Assembly: GCF_030160115.1 (NCBI RefSeq)
Contig: NZ_BSNS01000003.1
Coordinates: 1-64,000, forward strand
Origin: Devosia nitrariae
Lineage (GTDB): Bacteria > Pseudomonadota > Alphaproteobacteria > Rhizobiales > Devosiaceae
Length of the DNA stretch: 64,000 nt
Reading direction: 5' to 3'
The position numbers were made by a program, and so were the translations under genes. The notes under the pieces are model-generated. The model worked only from the letters and a program-made list of their open reading frames with translations, did no database searches and had not been told where the DNA came from. Positions 36,362 through 44,907 of this stretch are shown piece after piece (position 1 is the stretch's first letter; every line of letters begins with the position of its first letter).

Positions 36362-37155
36362 TAGGCGGCCTTTCTCGCGTCGGCGTCCATTTCGGTCTTC
36401 AACAGCTTCCACAAGCGCAACCGCTTGTCGCCGAATTCGGGGTCGCCGCGAAGCGCGGCAAGGCTGGGACGCGGACGGGGCAGGCGAACATCCAGCATCT
36501 CGGCTACCCGCCCGCGGCTCATCACCACGACGCGGTCGGCGAGGAGCACGGCTTCATCGAGGTCGTGGGTGACGAGAATGATCGTCTGCTGCGTCTTGGC
36601 CTGGATGGCCAGGAGCTCGTTCTGAAGACCCTCGCGGGTTTGCGCGTCGAGCGCGCCGAACGGCTCGTCCATCAGCAGCACGTCGGGGCCGATGGCGAGC
36701 GCGCGGGCGATGCCGACGCGCTGCTTCATGCCGCCCGAGAGCTGGTGCGGCAGGCGCTCGGCGGCGTGGCCGAGGCCGACCAGGTCCAGATAACGCTGGG
36801 CCTCCGCCACGCGTGTCGGCTTGTCCATACCCTTGAGTTCAAGGCCGAAGGCGACGTTCTGCACGGCATTGCGCCAAGGCAGCAGCTCGGAATGCTGGAA
36901 CACCATGCCGCGGTCGTAACCGCAGGCACTGACTTTCCTGCCGTTGACCACCACGGAGCCGCCGCTTGCCTGTTCGAGGCCCATGATTATGCGCAGCATT
37001 GTGGTCTTGCCGCAGCCGCTGGCTCCGGTGATAGCGACGATCTCGCCCCGTTCGAGGGAAAAGGAGACCCCGCTCAGCGCATGCACTTCGCCTCGGGCGC
37101 CAGCCATCATGGTTTTAAAGGTCTTGCTGACGTTCTGGATTTCGACAAGCGCCAT
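36361..37155 (-). CDS. NitT/TauT-type ABC transporter ATPase
   Basis: 264 aa. Walker [11 protein letters not shown]-loop [11 protein letters not shown], signature [15 protein letters not shown], Walker [12 protein letters not shown], switch VTHDLDEA. SsuB/TauB-like. It lies 21 bp after the binding-protein gene and is followed by the permease gene. Confidence 0.93.
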   Translation of the reverse strand: MALVEIQNVSKTFKTMMAGARGEVHALSGVSFSLERGEIVAITGASGCGKTTMLRIIMGLEQASGGSVVVNGRKVSACGYDRGMVFQHSELLPWRNAVQNVAFGLELKGMDKPTRVAEAQRYLDLVGLGHAAERLPHQLSGGMKQRVGIARALAIGPDVLLMDEPFGALDAQTREGLQNELLAIQAKTQQTIILVTHDLDEAVLLADRVVVMSRGRVAEMLDVRLPRPRPSLAALRGDPEFGDKRLRLWKLLKTEMDADARKAA

Positions 37156-37176
37156 TGCAGGTCTCCCTTCCTGTCG

Positions 37177-38154
37177 TTATTGGGCCGCCAGAAGCGCCTT
37201 GGCGTTCTCGAGCACGCTCGTATCGACGATCGCGGTTGGATCGTAGCCGGCATCCATGTTGCCCGTCTCGGCCAACAGGCCGCTCAGCCATTCCAGCTTG
37301 TCGATCTCGACGGTCATTTCGGGATTGACGGCATTGTTCTCGATCACCTCTTCATAGATCAGCACCGGCGCCTGGTCGGTTTCAGGCAGTTCGGCCTTTT
37401 CGTACGAAAGAGCCAGTGTCGCGTCCTTGTTCTCGAGCGCATAGCTGAAGCCCTTGATCTGTGCGGCGAGGAAGTTGGCGATATATTCGGGGCGGTCGCG
37501 CACGATGTCGCCGCGGGTCATGATGCAGAAGCGCACATATTCGGGAACGACGTCACGCGCATGCACCAACATGTGGAGACCGAGATCGGGTGCCTTGGCG
37601 TTGAATTCGCTCGAGCTCGGTGCTGCGGTGATGAGATCGGCCGAAACGGCGGCCACGCGTTCGGCGTCGCTCCCCGCCACGGTGAAGTTCACATCCTCGA
37701 GCGGAATGCCGGCCGACTTGACCACAGCGCGCGAGAACAGATCCGGCAGCGAACCGGGCGCCGAAACGCCGATCGTGCCGCCAACGAGCTGTTCGACCGA
37801 GGTGATGTCCGGCTTGGTGAACAGGGCATAGGTGAGGCCGGGCCACGGACAACCGATGATCTTGATATCCGCCCCCTTGCTGGCTGCGATCATCGGGCCG
37901 CCGGGATTGCCGATATAGGCGTCGAGTTCGCCGGCCAGCAGACCGCGCAGCAGGATGGAGTCCCCCTTGAACGACTGGACGTCGATATCGAGCCCGAAGC
38001 TGTCGTCGAACCCGTCCTCGGCCGCCATGTAGACGAAGCCGGCGTCGCCCTTAGTCGCGACAGTGCCGTAACGGAACGGCTCCAGCGACTGCGCATGGGC
38101 AAGGGCGGTTGTGGCGAGGACCGCCGTGACGGTCAGGCCTGCAAGCATTTTCAT
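37177..38154 (-). CDS. NitT/TauT-type ABC substrate-binding protein
   Basis: 325-aa periplasmic binding protein (SsuA/THI5/NMT1-like) with signal peptide (MKMLAGLTVTAVLATTALAHAQ). GDSILLRGLLAGELDAYIGNPGG and EQLVGGTIGVSAPGSLPDLF are typical of the class, which binds sulfonates, nitrate, aromatic acids or pyrimidine-like rings. First gene of the importer operon. Its start faces the EthD-like/GntR operon across a 147-bp gap that carries a GTCATACAA operator. Confidence 0.92.
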   Translation of the reverse strand: MKMLAGLTVTAVLATTALAHAQSLEPFRYGTVATKGDAGFVYMAAEDGFDDSFGLDIDVQSFKGDSILLRGLLAGELDAYIGNPGGPMIAASKGADIKIIGCPWPGLTYALFTKPDITSVEQLVGGTIGVSAPGSLPDLFSRAVVKSAGIPLEDVNFTVAGSDAERVAAVSADLITAAPSSSEFNAKAPDLGLHMLVHARDVVPEYVRFCIMTRGDIVRDRPEYIANFLAAQIKGFSYALENKDATLALSYEKAELPETDQAPVLIYEEVIENNAVNPEMTVEIDKLEWLSGLLAETGNMDAGYDPTAIVDTSVLENAKALLAAQ

Positions 38155-38250
38155 GTGATTCGCTTTCCTTGATGTGCGCCGGCCCCTGACCGCCGCGCTC
38201 CTCCATTCGAACCCGGTCGCCCCCAGTCCACTCTCTGGACAACCGGGTTA

Positions 38251-38285
38251 CAAGATGACATAGTATCGTCATACAAGATGACGAA
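38251..38285. promoter_or_regulatory. Putative GntR operator between divergent operons
   Basis: Core GTCATACAA at 38268-38276, inside a longer dyad CGTCAT-ACAAG-ATGACG (38267-38283). A related word ACAAGATGAC occurs at 38250 and again at 38273. It lies in the gap between the ABC importer operon (left) and the EthD-like/gntR operon (right). The same core appears at 42610 and, inverted, at 47371. FCD-type GntR proteins often bind TnGTnnnACnA, which fits. Confidence 0.65.
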
Positions 38286-38301
38286 CGTCAAGAGAGGCGA
38301 T

Positions 38302-38976
38302 ATGCGACCAGGTGCGGTACTTTTTTCCGAGATGATTCCGGACGCTACCTGGGAGGCTGACTTCCACGACTGGTACGACACCGAACACATTCCCATCCGG
38401 ATGGCGGCCCCGGGCTTTCTTGGTGCGCAGCGCTATAGCCGCAATGACGGGCCGGGGTTTCTGGCCGTCTATGATATGGAATCGCCCGCGACGCTGCAGA
38501 CCGATGCCTATAAGCGCATCAAGGGCGAGCCGAGCGAAAGAACCGCTCGCATGCTGCGAGATGTGTCCGGCTTCACGCGCTATACCGGCCAGCTTCTGAG
38601 CTGGCAGCAGCAGCAAAGCGTCACTGAATCGGAGATGCTGGAAAGCCAGGTGCTGTATTCGGTGTTCTTCACCGTGCCGCAGGATCGCCAGGGGGACTTC
38701 AACGACTGGTATACCCAGGATCATGTGCCCAGGCTTCTCGATGAACCGCAATGGCTCGGCGTTCGTCGCTACCAGATCGTCGACGGCACGCCTGAAGGCT
38801 ACTCCCATCTCGCCCTGCACCACCTCGTATCCACCGACGCTTTGGAAAGCCCCGCACGTGCCGCCGCCCGCAACACGCCGTGGCGCGATCGCCTCGCCGC
38901 CGAAGGCTGGTTTCGCGGCACGTACATGGTATTCACCAGACGCCATCAGCGATTCCTGGCGCAACCTGCCGCCTAG
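38302..38976 (+). CDS. Tandem EthD-like (dimeric alpha/beta-barrel) protein
   Basis: 224 aa built from two similar halves: ADFHDWYDTEHIPIRM...GFLGAQRY (about residues 18-55) and GDFNDWYTQDHVPRLL...QWLGVRRY (about 125-160). Each half has the FxDWYxxeHxP motif of EthD-like/DUF dimeric alpha/beta-barrel domains. Such folds occur in small oxygenases and isomerases and in helper proteins of ring-degrading pathways. ATG 38302 with GAGAGG upstream is preferred over 38278, which would place the operator inside the gene. Co-transcribed with the GntR gene. Confidence 0.82.
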   Translation: MRPGAVLFSEMIPDATWEADFHDWYDTEHIPIRMAAPGFLGAQRYSRNDGPGFLAVYDMESPATLQTDAYKRIKGEPSERTARMLRDVSGFTRYTGQLLSWQQQQSVTESEMLESQVLYSVFFTVPQDRQGDFNDWYTQDHVPRLLDEPQWLGVRRYQIVDGTPEGYSHLALHHLVSTDALESPARAAARNTPWRDRLAAEGWFRGTYMVFTRRHQRFLAQPAA

Positions 38977-38992
38977 ATCTCGGAGATCGAAC

Positions 38993-39745
38993 ATGAATAA
39001 GGTATCGGGGCCTGCAGATCGGTTACGCACGGGAGAGGGGGCGTCGGCCATGCCAGATCTACGTATCGTTCAGCCTCGCGCCCTGTTGCGGGAACAGGTG
39101 CTGGACAAGCTGCGCAACGCCATCATCGAGGGCTGGTATCCGCCGGGCACGCGCCTCATTGAACGCGAACTTTGCGAAGCACTGGGGGTGAGCCGCACCT
39201 CGGTACGCGAAGTGCTGCGGCAGCTCGAAACCGAGCAGCTGATCACGGTCGAGCAGCGTCGCGGGCCGATCGTGGCCTCTATCAGCGTTGCCGAAGCCGA
39301 GGCCATCTACGAAACCCGCGCCATCTTCGAGACGGCCGTCGTCCGCGCCTTTATCGAACGCGCGCCTCAGGCCGAATTCGACCATCTGGTCGTGGCGGCA
39401 CGGGAGTTCGGCGAGGCCGCCCAGGCCGAAGACCTTCATAAGCTCCTCGCCAGCATGAGCCTTTTTTACGACATCCTGCTGCGCGGCGCCGGCAATCCGG
39501 TATTGCATAGCGTGGTGCGGCAGCTGATGGCCCGGGTGGCCTTCCTGCGCAGCAAATCGCTCAGCGAGCCCGGCCGCCTCAAATTTAGCGTCGCCGAAAT
39601 TCAGGAGCTGTCCGAAGCCATCATGGCACGGGATATCCCGCGCGCCGAAAAGGCTGCGGCCAGTCACGTGGCCATGGCGCGGGAAGCGGCCATGCGGCAG
39701 ATGGTGCTGGAGAACAATGGCGACCGTCTGCGCGGGGCCAGTTGA
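38993..39745 (+). CDS. GntR family transcriptional regulator (FCD type)
   Basis: 250 aa. Winged helix with ERELCEALGVSRTSVREVLRQLE, then an all-helical FCD effector domain (ETRAIFETAVVRAFIE). GGAG before ATG 38993. FCD-type members usually repress catabolic operons and are released by a pathway acid. It is the only regulator gene in the 35.5-47.4 kb block and probably binds the GTCATACAA sites there. Its TGA directly abuts the stop of the converging binding-protein gene (TGATCA). Confidence 0.92.
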   Translation: MNKVSGPADRLRTGEGASAMPDLRIVQPRALLREQVLDKLRNAIIEGWYPPGTRLIERELCEALGVSRTSVREVLRQLETEQLITVEQRRGPIVASISVAEAEAIYETRAIFETAVVRAFIERAPQAEFDHLVVAAREFGEAAQAEDLHKLLASMSLFYDILLRGAGNPVLHSVVRQLMARVAFLRSKSLSEPGRLKFSVAEIQELSEAIMARDIPRAEKAAASHVAMAREAAMRQMVLENNGDRLRGAS

Positions 39746-40666
39746 TCACCGCGTCCAGAAGCGGCTGAACTGCGTCGCGACGATTTCATCTTCCGTCAGC
39801 ACCCTGTCGCTGAGGCCATTGGCCATGGCAAAGCGGTTCAGGCCCTGTAGCGCCTCCGGCCCGATGCCGGCATCGTAATAGGGGCTATCCCGCTCCACCA
39901 GAACCGGAATGAGTTCCGCCTGCTCGCTGGGGAATAACCCCTCGCCCACCTGTCGTGCCAGCGACGGGTCGGCGCGTAGCGCCTGCTGCGCCGCGACGGT
40001 GGCGCGTACCGCTGCAGCGGCGATTTCGGGCTCTTTCTCGATCAGGGCATCGGTGGCCGTCAACGCCGCAAAATTGTAATAGCGTGCCCCTTCCGGTCCA
40101 TCGCCGCGCCTGAGGTCGAGATGCAGCTTGGCGAGCCCTGCCTTTTCCGCCAGCGCCAGACGCATACCATTGCCCCAGAAGGCATCTGCGTGGTTCGTCT
40201 CGATGGCGCGGATGCCGTCGAGACTGTGCCATTCCGACGTGGACGCCAGGCTCTCCACGATCTGGACGTCGTCCGGCGCCAATCCCGCCTCGGCAAACAT
40301 GTGCCGCAGCGCTGTCCGCGGGAACTTGAACGAAGACGATACACGCAGCCCCTTGAGCGCCTGGATATCGCCCTGATCGATATCGATGTCCTTGCGGATG
40401 CCCATGAACCAGTAGGAATATTGCGACAGCGCGCAGAGGAGCTTCGCGCCGCGCCACATCGGAAAAGCCCGGGTCGCGGCAAAGGCCGGCCCGCCGAAGA
40501 AGTGAATGGTGCCGTCGCGCAGCTTTTCCGGCCCGCTCTTGGCGCCATACTCGGGCACGAACTCGACCTCGACACCCTCGGCCTTGAAAAAACCCAGCTT
40601 CACCGCCGCCGTGGCGACGAAATAGGACGGCGAATCCACATCGGCGACCATCAGCTTATACATCAT
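39746..40666 (-). CDS. SsuA/THI5-like binding protein without a signal peptide
   Basis: 306 aa of the NMT1/SsuA-like fold: MVADVDSPSYFVATAAVKLGFF, EYGAKSGPEKLRDGTIHFFGG. Unlike the other binding protein of this block it has no hydrophobic leader; the mature domain starts at residue 3. So it is probably cytoplasmic, perhaps an enzyme-like or ligand-sensing relative (THI5-type), or its start is annotated too short, though the gene overlaps the amidase gene by 4 bp, leaving little room. Third gene of its operon. Confidence 0.83.
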   Translation of the reverse strand: MMYKLMVADVDSPSYFVATAAVKLGFFKAEGVEVEFVPEYGAKSGPEKLRDGTIHFFGGPAFAATRAFPMWRGAKLLCALSQYSYWFMGIRKDIDIDQGDIQALKGLRVSSSFKFPRTALRHMFAEAGLAPDDVQIVESLASTSEWHSLDGIRAIETNHADAFWGNGMRLALAEKAGLAKLHLDLRRGDGPEGARYYNFAALTATDALIEKEPEIAAAAVRATVAAQQALRADPSLARQVGEGLFPSEQAELIPVLVERDSPYYDAGIGPEALQGLNRFAMANGLSDRVLTEDEIVATQFSRFWTR

Positions 40667-42012
40667 GAACCTCCGTTAGCGCCGAATTCGAGCCGCCAGC
40701 GCGCCAGTCCCATCAGATCGGCGTCTCCGCCCATCTTGCCGATGAGCTGCAGGCCGAGCGGCAGGCCGCCATCGCTAAGGATGGGCAGCGAAAGGGCCGG
40801 CACGCCCAGTAGGGAAGCCGGCACGTTCATGGCGGGGCTGCCCGTCGTATCGTCGAGCCGCGGCGCCGCGCCTGTCGCGGCAAGGGTGACAAAACCGTCC
40901 ACCCCCTCCGCGACACGGCCGTAGCTCTGCCGAATGGCGTGGCGCCGCGCCAGTGCCTCTTCATAGTCGTCGAGGCTCATCTCCAGCCCCACGGCCATCC
41001 GCGCCTGCATGATCGAGCTGAGCTGCGCATGCGGATAGCTGCGCAGCGGCCAGCAGAATTCCCAGGAGAGAATGCGCTCGGTCAGCGGCCAGGCCTCGCC
41101 CAAGGCTGTTTCCAGCGCCGCAAAGTCGGCGTCTTCCGCCTCGCTGACGATCTCCACTCCGGCGCTCCGCCACAGGTCGAGCTCCCGCTCCAACGCCTGT
41201 CTGGCGGTGGGCTCGAGCTGCGCCCAGCCGGCTGTCTTCAGCAGAGCCATGCGGCGCGGCGTCCGCGCGGGCGGCAGGTCCACGTCGCCCCGCAATGCCG
41301 GATGACCCGGATCGCCGCCCACGCGTTTGGCGATCGCCGCCGCAAGGGCCCAGGCGCCGCACAGGGTCGACGCGATTGTGCCCAGGCAGCTCTGGCTCAA
41401 CTGGTCGTTGGCGCCGCCGCGATTGAGCGCGCCGAAGCTGGGCTTGAACCCCACCGCGCCGCAATAGCTCGCCGGCCGCAGGATCGATCCCACGACCTGC
41501 GTGCCGAGCGCCGCATCCAGCATGCCGCCGCCGACGGCGGCCGCCGAGCCGCTGCTCGAGCCGCCCGGCGTGCGTGCCGTGTCATGCGGATTGCGCGTAT
41601 CGGCAAAGCTATGGCGCGTCGCAAATTCGGTGGTAGTGGTCTTGCCCAGCACCACGGCGCCGGCTTCGCGCAATGCCTGTACCGAGGCGGCGTCGCGTCG
41701 GGTTTCAAACCCTTCCCAGATGGGCGAACCCTGGCCGGTCGGCATATCGGCCGTCTCGATGACGTCCTTGATGCCGACCACCATGCCATCGACCGGCGAC
41801 AGCGGCCTGCCCTCGGCCCAGCGGTGGGTCGATGCCGCGGCCGCGGCCGTCGCGCCTTCGCGATTAAGGGCCGTGAACGCCTTGATCTGACCCTCCCGCG
41901 CCGCAATGGCGGCAAGATATCCGTCCAGCACCCGGGTCGGCGTCGTCGCACCGCTCCGGTATCGCGCGCCGGGATCTTCCAGAAGGTTTCTCACCGCCCC
42001 GGCCTCGGTCAT
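40663..42012 (-). CDS. Amidase (amidase signature family)
   Basis: 449-aa serine amidase. The Ser-cisSer-Lys triad is visible: Lys82 (VVGIKDVI), cis-Ser152 (GGSSSGSAAA) and nucleophile Ser176 (VVGSILRPASYCG). It releases ammonia from a carboxamide or ureido-like group. Overlaps both neighbours by 4 bp. In this block it would act on an amide made or imported by the pathway; substrate unknown. Confidence 0.9.
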   Translation of the reverse strand: MTEAGAVRNLLEDPGARYRSGATTPTRVLDGYLAAIAAREGQIKAFTALNREGATAAAAASTHRWAEGRPLSPVDGMVVGIKDVIETADMPTGQGSPIWEGFETRRDAASVQALREAGAVVLGKTTTTEFATRHSFADTRNPHDTARTPGGSSSGSAAAVGGGMLDAALGTQVVGSILRPASYCGAVGFKPSFGALNRGGANDQLSQSCLGTIASTLCGAWALAAAIAKRVGGDPGHPALRGDVDLPPARTPRRMALLKTAGWAQLEPTARQALERELDLWRSAGVEIVSEAEDADFAALETALGEAWPLTERILSWEFCWPLRSYPHAQLSSIMQARMAVGLEMSLDDYEEALARRHAIRQSYGRVAEGVDGFVTLAATGAAPRLDDTTGSPAMNVPASLLGVPALSLPILSDGGLPLGLQLIGKMGGDADLMGLARWRLEFGANGGS

Positions 42013-42578
42013 GCCGAGGTCGGCAAGTCTTCATAGCGTAGGCCGCCAACGCGGGCATTGATGCGGCCGCCGGTGCCCAGGCAGAAAATGATCGCCACTT
42101 CGTCGGGCATCGGCCCATCGGGGATGAGCAGCGTCATGCCGTCATAGTGCGAGCGCACATAGACGTCGTCCTTGCTGTTCATCGGCACGTCGATCACAGT
42201 GCCCGGCGCCGCGACCTTGGTCATCGACGAAATCCAGGCCTGGGCGCCGCCGATGGCCTCGCGGAACGGATTGGCGAACGTGGTGGTGAGCAGCGCATTG
42301 GCGTGCTCCTGCTCGCCCGACAAACCCACGACGCCGCCCTTGCCATAGCTTTGCACCGGCATGCCATCGAGCGCCTTGAGCGCCGTCTGGGCCATCTTCC
42401 GGCCCAGCCCTTCGCTGGCTTCGATCAGCGGCGAGAGGTCTTCCACATAGCGCCCGATATAGGGATTTTCGAGCAGATAGATCACCGCAACCTTGCGCAG
42501 CGGCGTCTCGGCACGCCGACCGGCCTCGACCCGCTTGTCGTCAATCAGTGTGAAGGTGCGGCGGATATTGAGGTCCAT
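42009..42578 (-). CDS. Amino acid synthesis family protein (DUF1185)
   Basis: 189 aa. Conserved pattern KVAVIYLLENPYIGRYVEDLSPLIE, GEQEHANALLTTTFANPFREAIGG and GRINARVGGL of the AA_synth/DUF1185 family, whose biochemical role is not settled; members often sit in nitrogen-compound catabolic clusters. ATG 42578 with GGAG upstream is chosen; the longer frame would run into the operator at 42608. First gene of the DUF1185/amidase/binding-protein operon. Confidence 0.87.
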   Translation of the reverse strand: MDLNIRRTFTLIDDKRVEAGRRAETPLRKVAVIYLLENPYIGRYVEDLSPLIEASEGLGRKMAQTALKALDGMPVQSYGKGGVVGLSGEQEHANALLTTTFANPFREAIGGAQAWISSMTKVAAPGTVIDVPMNSKDDVYVRSHYDGMTLLIPDGPMPDEVAIIFCLGTGGRINARVGGLRYEDLPTSA

Positions 42579-42607
42579 GAGTCTGCTCCAGAAAAGGGTG
42601 CTATTGT

Positions 42608-42618
42608 TTGTCATACAA
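42608..42618. promoter_or_regulatory. Putative GntR operator in front of the DUF1185 operon
   Basis: TTGTCATACAA, a TTGT-CAT-ACAA dyad, 30 bp before the DUF1185 start in the 57-bp gap between two same-strand operons. Contains the same GTCATACAA core as the site at 38268. Confidence 0.65.
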
Positions 42619-42635
42619 TATTATATCAGTCAATC

Positions 42636-43385
42636 TTATCTTGGAAAAACAAGGGCATCCCACAGCATTTTTGCGGCCAGCACCGCGAGCAGCAGCATGA
42701 TCAGCCGGTCGAACGCCTGCCGTGACACCGTCCGGCTGATAGAGGCGCCGAACGACATGCCCACCAGCATCGGCAGCAGCGCCGCGCAGCTCAGCAAGAA
42801 GCCGCTGGGGGTCAGCACGCCGGCAAATGCCAACGCCGGGAGCTGCACCGCGACGAAGGTCACGAACAGCATGGACACCGTACTCATGAAGGTCAGCCGC
42901 TCGAGCTGCATGGCGTTGAGGAAGCTCAGCGATACCGGCGCCGAAATGCCTGCCGAGCCCTGGACCACCCCGCTCATGAATCCGAAGGGCGCGGCGAGCC
43001 GGAGAGCCAATGGCGTGCTGAGCTGCCAACTGGCCCTGGTCACCCGCAGAACGAGATAGAGCAGCACGGCGAGCGCCACGACGAGTGACAAGGTCCGCGA
43101 ATCGAAGCGCACGAGCGCCCAAGTGCCCAGCACGACTCCGATGGCTGCCGACAGGAGGAAAGGGACGAGGAAGCTAGCCTGCAAGCGATGCTTACGGTTT
43201 TGCCAAGCCTGCAGGAGGTTGGTGATGAGATTTGGCACCGTCATGATGACGATGGCGAACCGCACATCATGGAAAGCCGCCATAGCCGGTATAGCCAGGA
43301 TCGGCGCCCCGGCACCCGTAGCGCCTTTCAGAATCCCGCCGCAGGCCAGGCAGGTGAACACGACGGCCAGTTCGAACACGGGCAA
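42636..43385 (-). CDS. Sulfite exporter TauE/SafE family protein
   Basis: 249-aa membrane protein with about eight hydrophobic segments and the TSUP-family glycine-rich repeats GGILKGATGAGAPILAIPAM and GVVQGSAGISAP. Family members move sulfite, sulfoacetate or other small organic anions. Last gene of the enamidase operon, 23 bp after the aldehyde dehydrogenase; it may export or import an acid of the pathway. Confidence 0.9.
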   Translation of the reverse strand: MPVFELAVVFTCLACGGILKGATGAGAPILAIPAMAAFHDVRFAIVIMTVPNLITNLLQAWQNRKHRLQASFLVPFLLSAAIGVVLGTWALVRFDSRTLSLVVALAVLLYLVLRVTRASWQLSTPLALRLAAPFGFMSGVVQGSAGISAPVSLSFLNAMQLERLTFMSTVSMLFVTFVAVQLPALAFAGVLTPSGFLLSCAALLPMLVGMSFGASISRTVSRQAFDRLIMLLLAVLAAKMLWDALVFPR

Positions 43386-43408
43386 GGCACACTCCCTCGA
43401 TGAGGCTG

Positions 43409-44881
43409 TCAGGCGGCTGGAAACTCCAGGCCGCCCATGCAGACATATTTCACCTCGAGGTAGTCCTCGATACCGTGGCGCGAGCCCTCGCGGCCCGTTC
43501 CGGATTCCTTGACGCCGCCGAAAGGCGCGACCTCGGTGGTCACCAGGCCCTCATTGACCCCGACAATGCCGTAGTCCAGCGCCTCCGACACGCGGAAGGC
43601 GCGGCCCAGGTCGCGCGTATAGAAGTAGCAGGCGAGGCCATATTCAGTGTCATTGGCCAACCGGACAGCTTCGTCTTCGGTCTCGAAGCGGAACACCGGA
43701 GCCAGCGGCCCGAAGATTTCCTCGCGCGAAAACCGCATGCCCGCGCTCGCATCGGCGATGACGGTGGGCTCGAAGAAATTGCCGGCCAGAGCGTGCCGCT
43801 GGCCGCCGGTCACCACGCGGCCGCCCTTGTCGACAGCGTCGGTCAGCAGTTCTTCAACCTTTTCGACAGAGTTGGCATCGATCAGCGGGCCCAGCTCCAC
43901 GCCGTCATCGACGCCGGCGCCGACGCGCAGCCGCTCGGTGGCGGCGGATAGCTTTTCCACGAATGCGTCATAGACCCCGGCCTGCACATAGAAGCGGTTG
44001 GTGCACACGCAGGTCTGGCCGGTATTGCGGAACTTGGCGTTGATCCCGCCTTCCACCGCCCTGTCGATATCGGCGTCGTCGAAGACGATGAACGGGGCAT
44101 TGCCACCTAGTTCCATCGAGACCTTCTTCACCGTGCCGGCGGCCTGGCCAAGCAGCACCTTGCCGACCTCGGTCGAACCGGTGAAGGTGATCTTGCGCAC
44201 CAGCGGATTGGCGGTGAGCTCGCCGCCGATCTCCCGCGCCGAGCCGGTGACGATATTGACCACACCGGCCGGAAAGCCCGCCTGGAGACAGAGCTCGCCC
44301 CAGGCGAGGCCCGAATAGGGCGTTTGCGTTGCCGGCTTGCAGACGATAGTGCAGCCCGCAGCCAGCGCCGGCGCGATCTTGCGTGCCAGCATCGAGGAGG
44401 GGAAATTCCACGGCGTGATGGCGCCAACGACCCCCACCGGCTGCCGCGTCGCCAGCAGCCGCCGATCGCGCCACGGCGAGGGAATGATTTCGCCATAGAT
44501 GCGCCGGGCCTCCTCGGCGAACCACAGCACATAGGCCGCGCTCATGCCGACCTCGCCCCTGGCCTCGGCTAGCGGCTTGCCCTGCTCCATGGTGAGAATG
44601 CGCGCCAGCGCCTCGCGATTGTCGAGGATCAACTGGTGGAGGCGCCGCAGCATCTCGGCCCGTTCCGCGGCCGTGGTGCGGCTAAAGCTTCTGAAGGCTT
44701 CATGCGCCGCCTCGATCGCCTGCCGGGTTTCGGCGGCGCCGGCGTTGGGGATCTTGCCGATCACCTTACCGGTCGCCGGGTCCTCCACGTCCAGCGTCTT
44801 GCCGGAGCGGGCGTCGAGCCAGCCGCCGGCGATATGGAGCTGCTGGCGGAACAGGGAGCTGTCGCGAAAATCTTGCTGCAC
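43409..44881 (-). CDS. Aldehyde dehydrogenase (succinate-semialdehyde dehydrogenase-like)
   Basis: 490-aa NAD(P)-dependent aldehyde dehydrogenase of the GabD type. Catalytic Cys291 (NTGQTCVC), Glu257 (SMELGGNAP), ITPWNFP and FTGSTEVGK. Start GTG 44881 with AAGGAA upstream; the ATG-less longer frame is noncoding. Between a ring-opening monooxygenase and a transporter, it fits oxidation of the semialdehyde released by enamide hydrolysis. Confidence 0.93.
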   Translation of the reverse strand: MQQDFRDSSLFRQQLHIAGGWLDARSGKTLDVEDPATGKVIGKIPNAGAAETRQAIEAAHEAFRSFSRTTAAERAEMLRRLHQLILDNREALARILTMEQGKPLAEARGEVGMSAAYVLWFAEEARRIYGEIIPSPWRDRRLLATRQPVGVVGAITPWNFPSSMLARKIAPALAAGCTIVCKPATQTPYSGLAWGELCLQAGFPAGVVNIVTGSAREIGGELTANPLVRKITFTGSTEVGKVLLGQAAGTVKKVSMELGGNAPFIVFDDADIDRAVEGGINAKFRNTGQTCVCTNRFYVQAGVYDAFVEKLSAATERLRVGAGVDDGVELGPLIDANSVEKVEELLTDAVDKGGRVVTGGQRHALAGNFFEPTVIADASAGMRFSREEIFGPLAPVFRFETEDEAVRLANDTEYGLACYFYTRDLGRAFRVSEALDYGIVGVNEGLVTTEVAPFGGVKESGTGREGSRHGIEDYLEVKYVCMGGLEFPAA

Positions 44882-44907
44882 TTTGGTTTCCTTACCGGTC
44901 CAGGGCC

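Noticed and set aside
36565..38172. A 535-codon open frame opposite the NitT/TauT ATPase and binding-protein genes
   Set aside because: It mirrors two well-supported genes in high-GC DNA, has no family motifs and would cover their promoter region.
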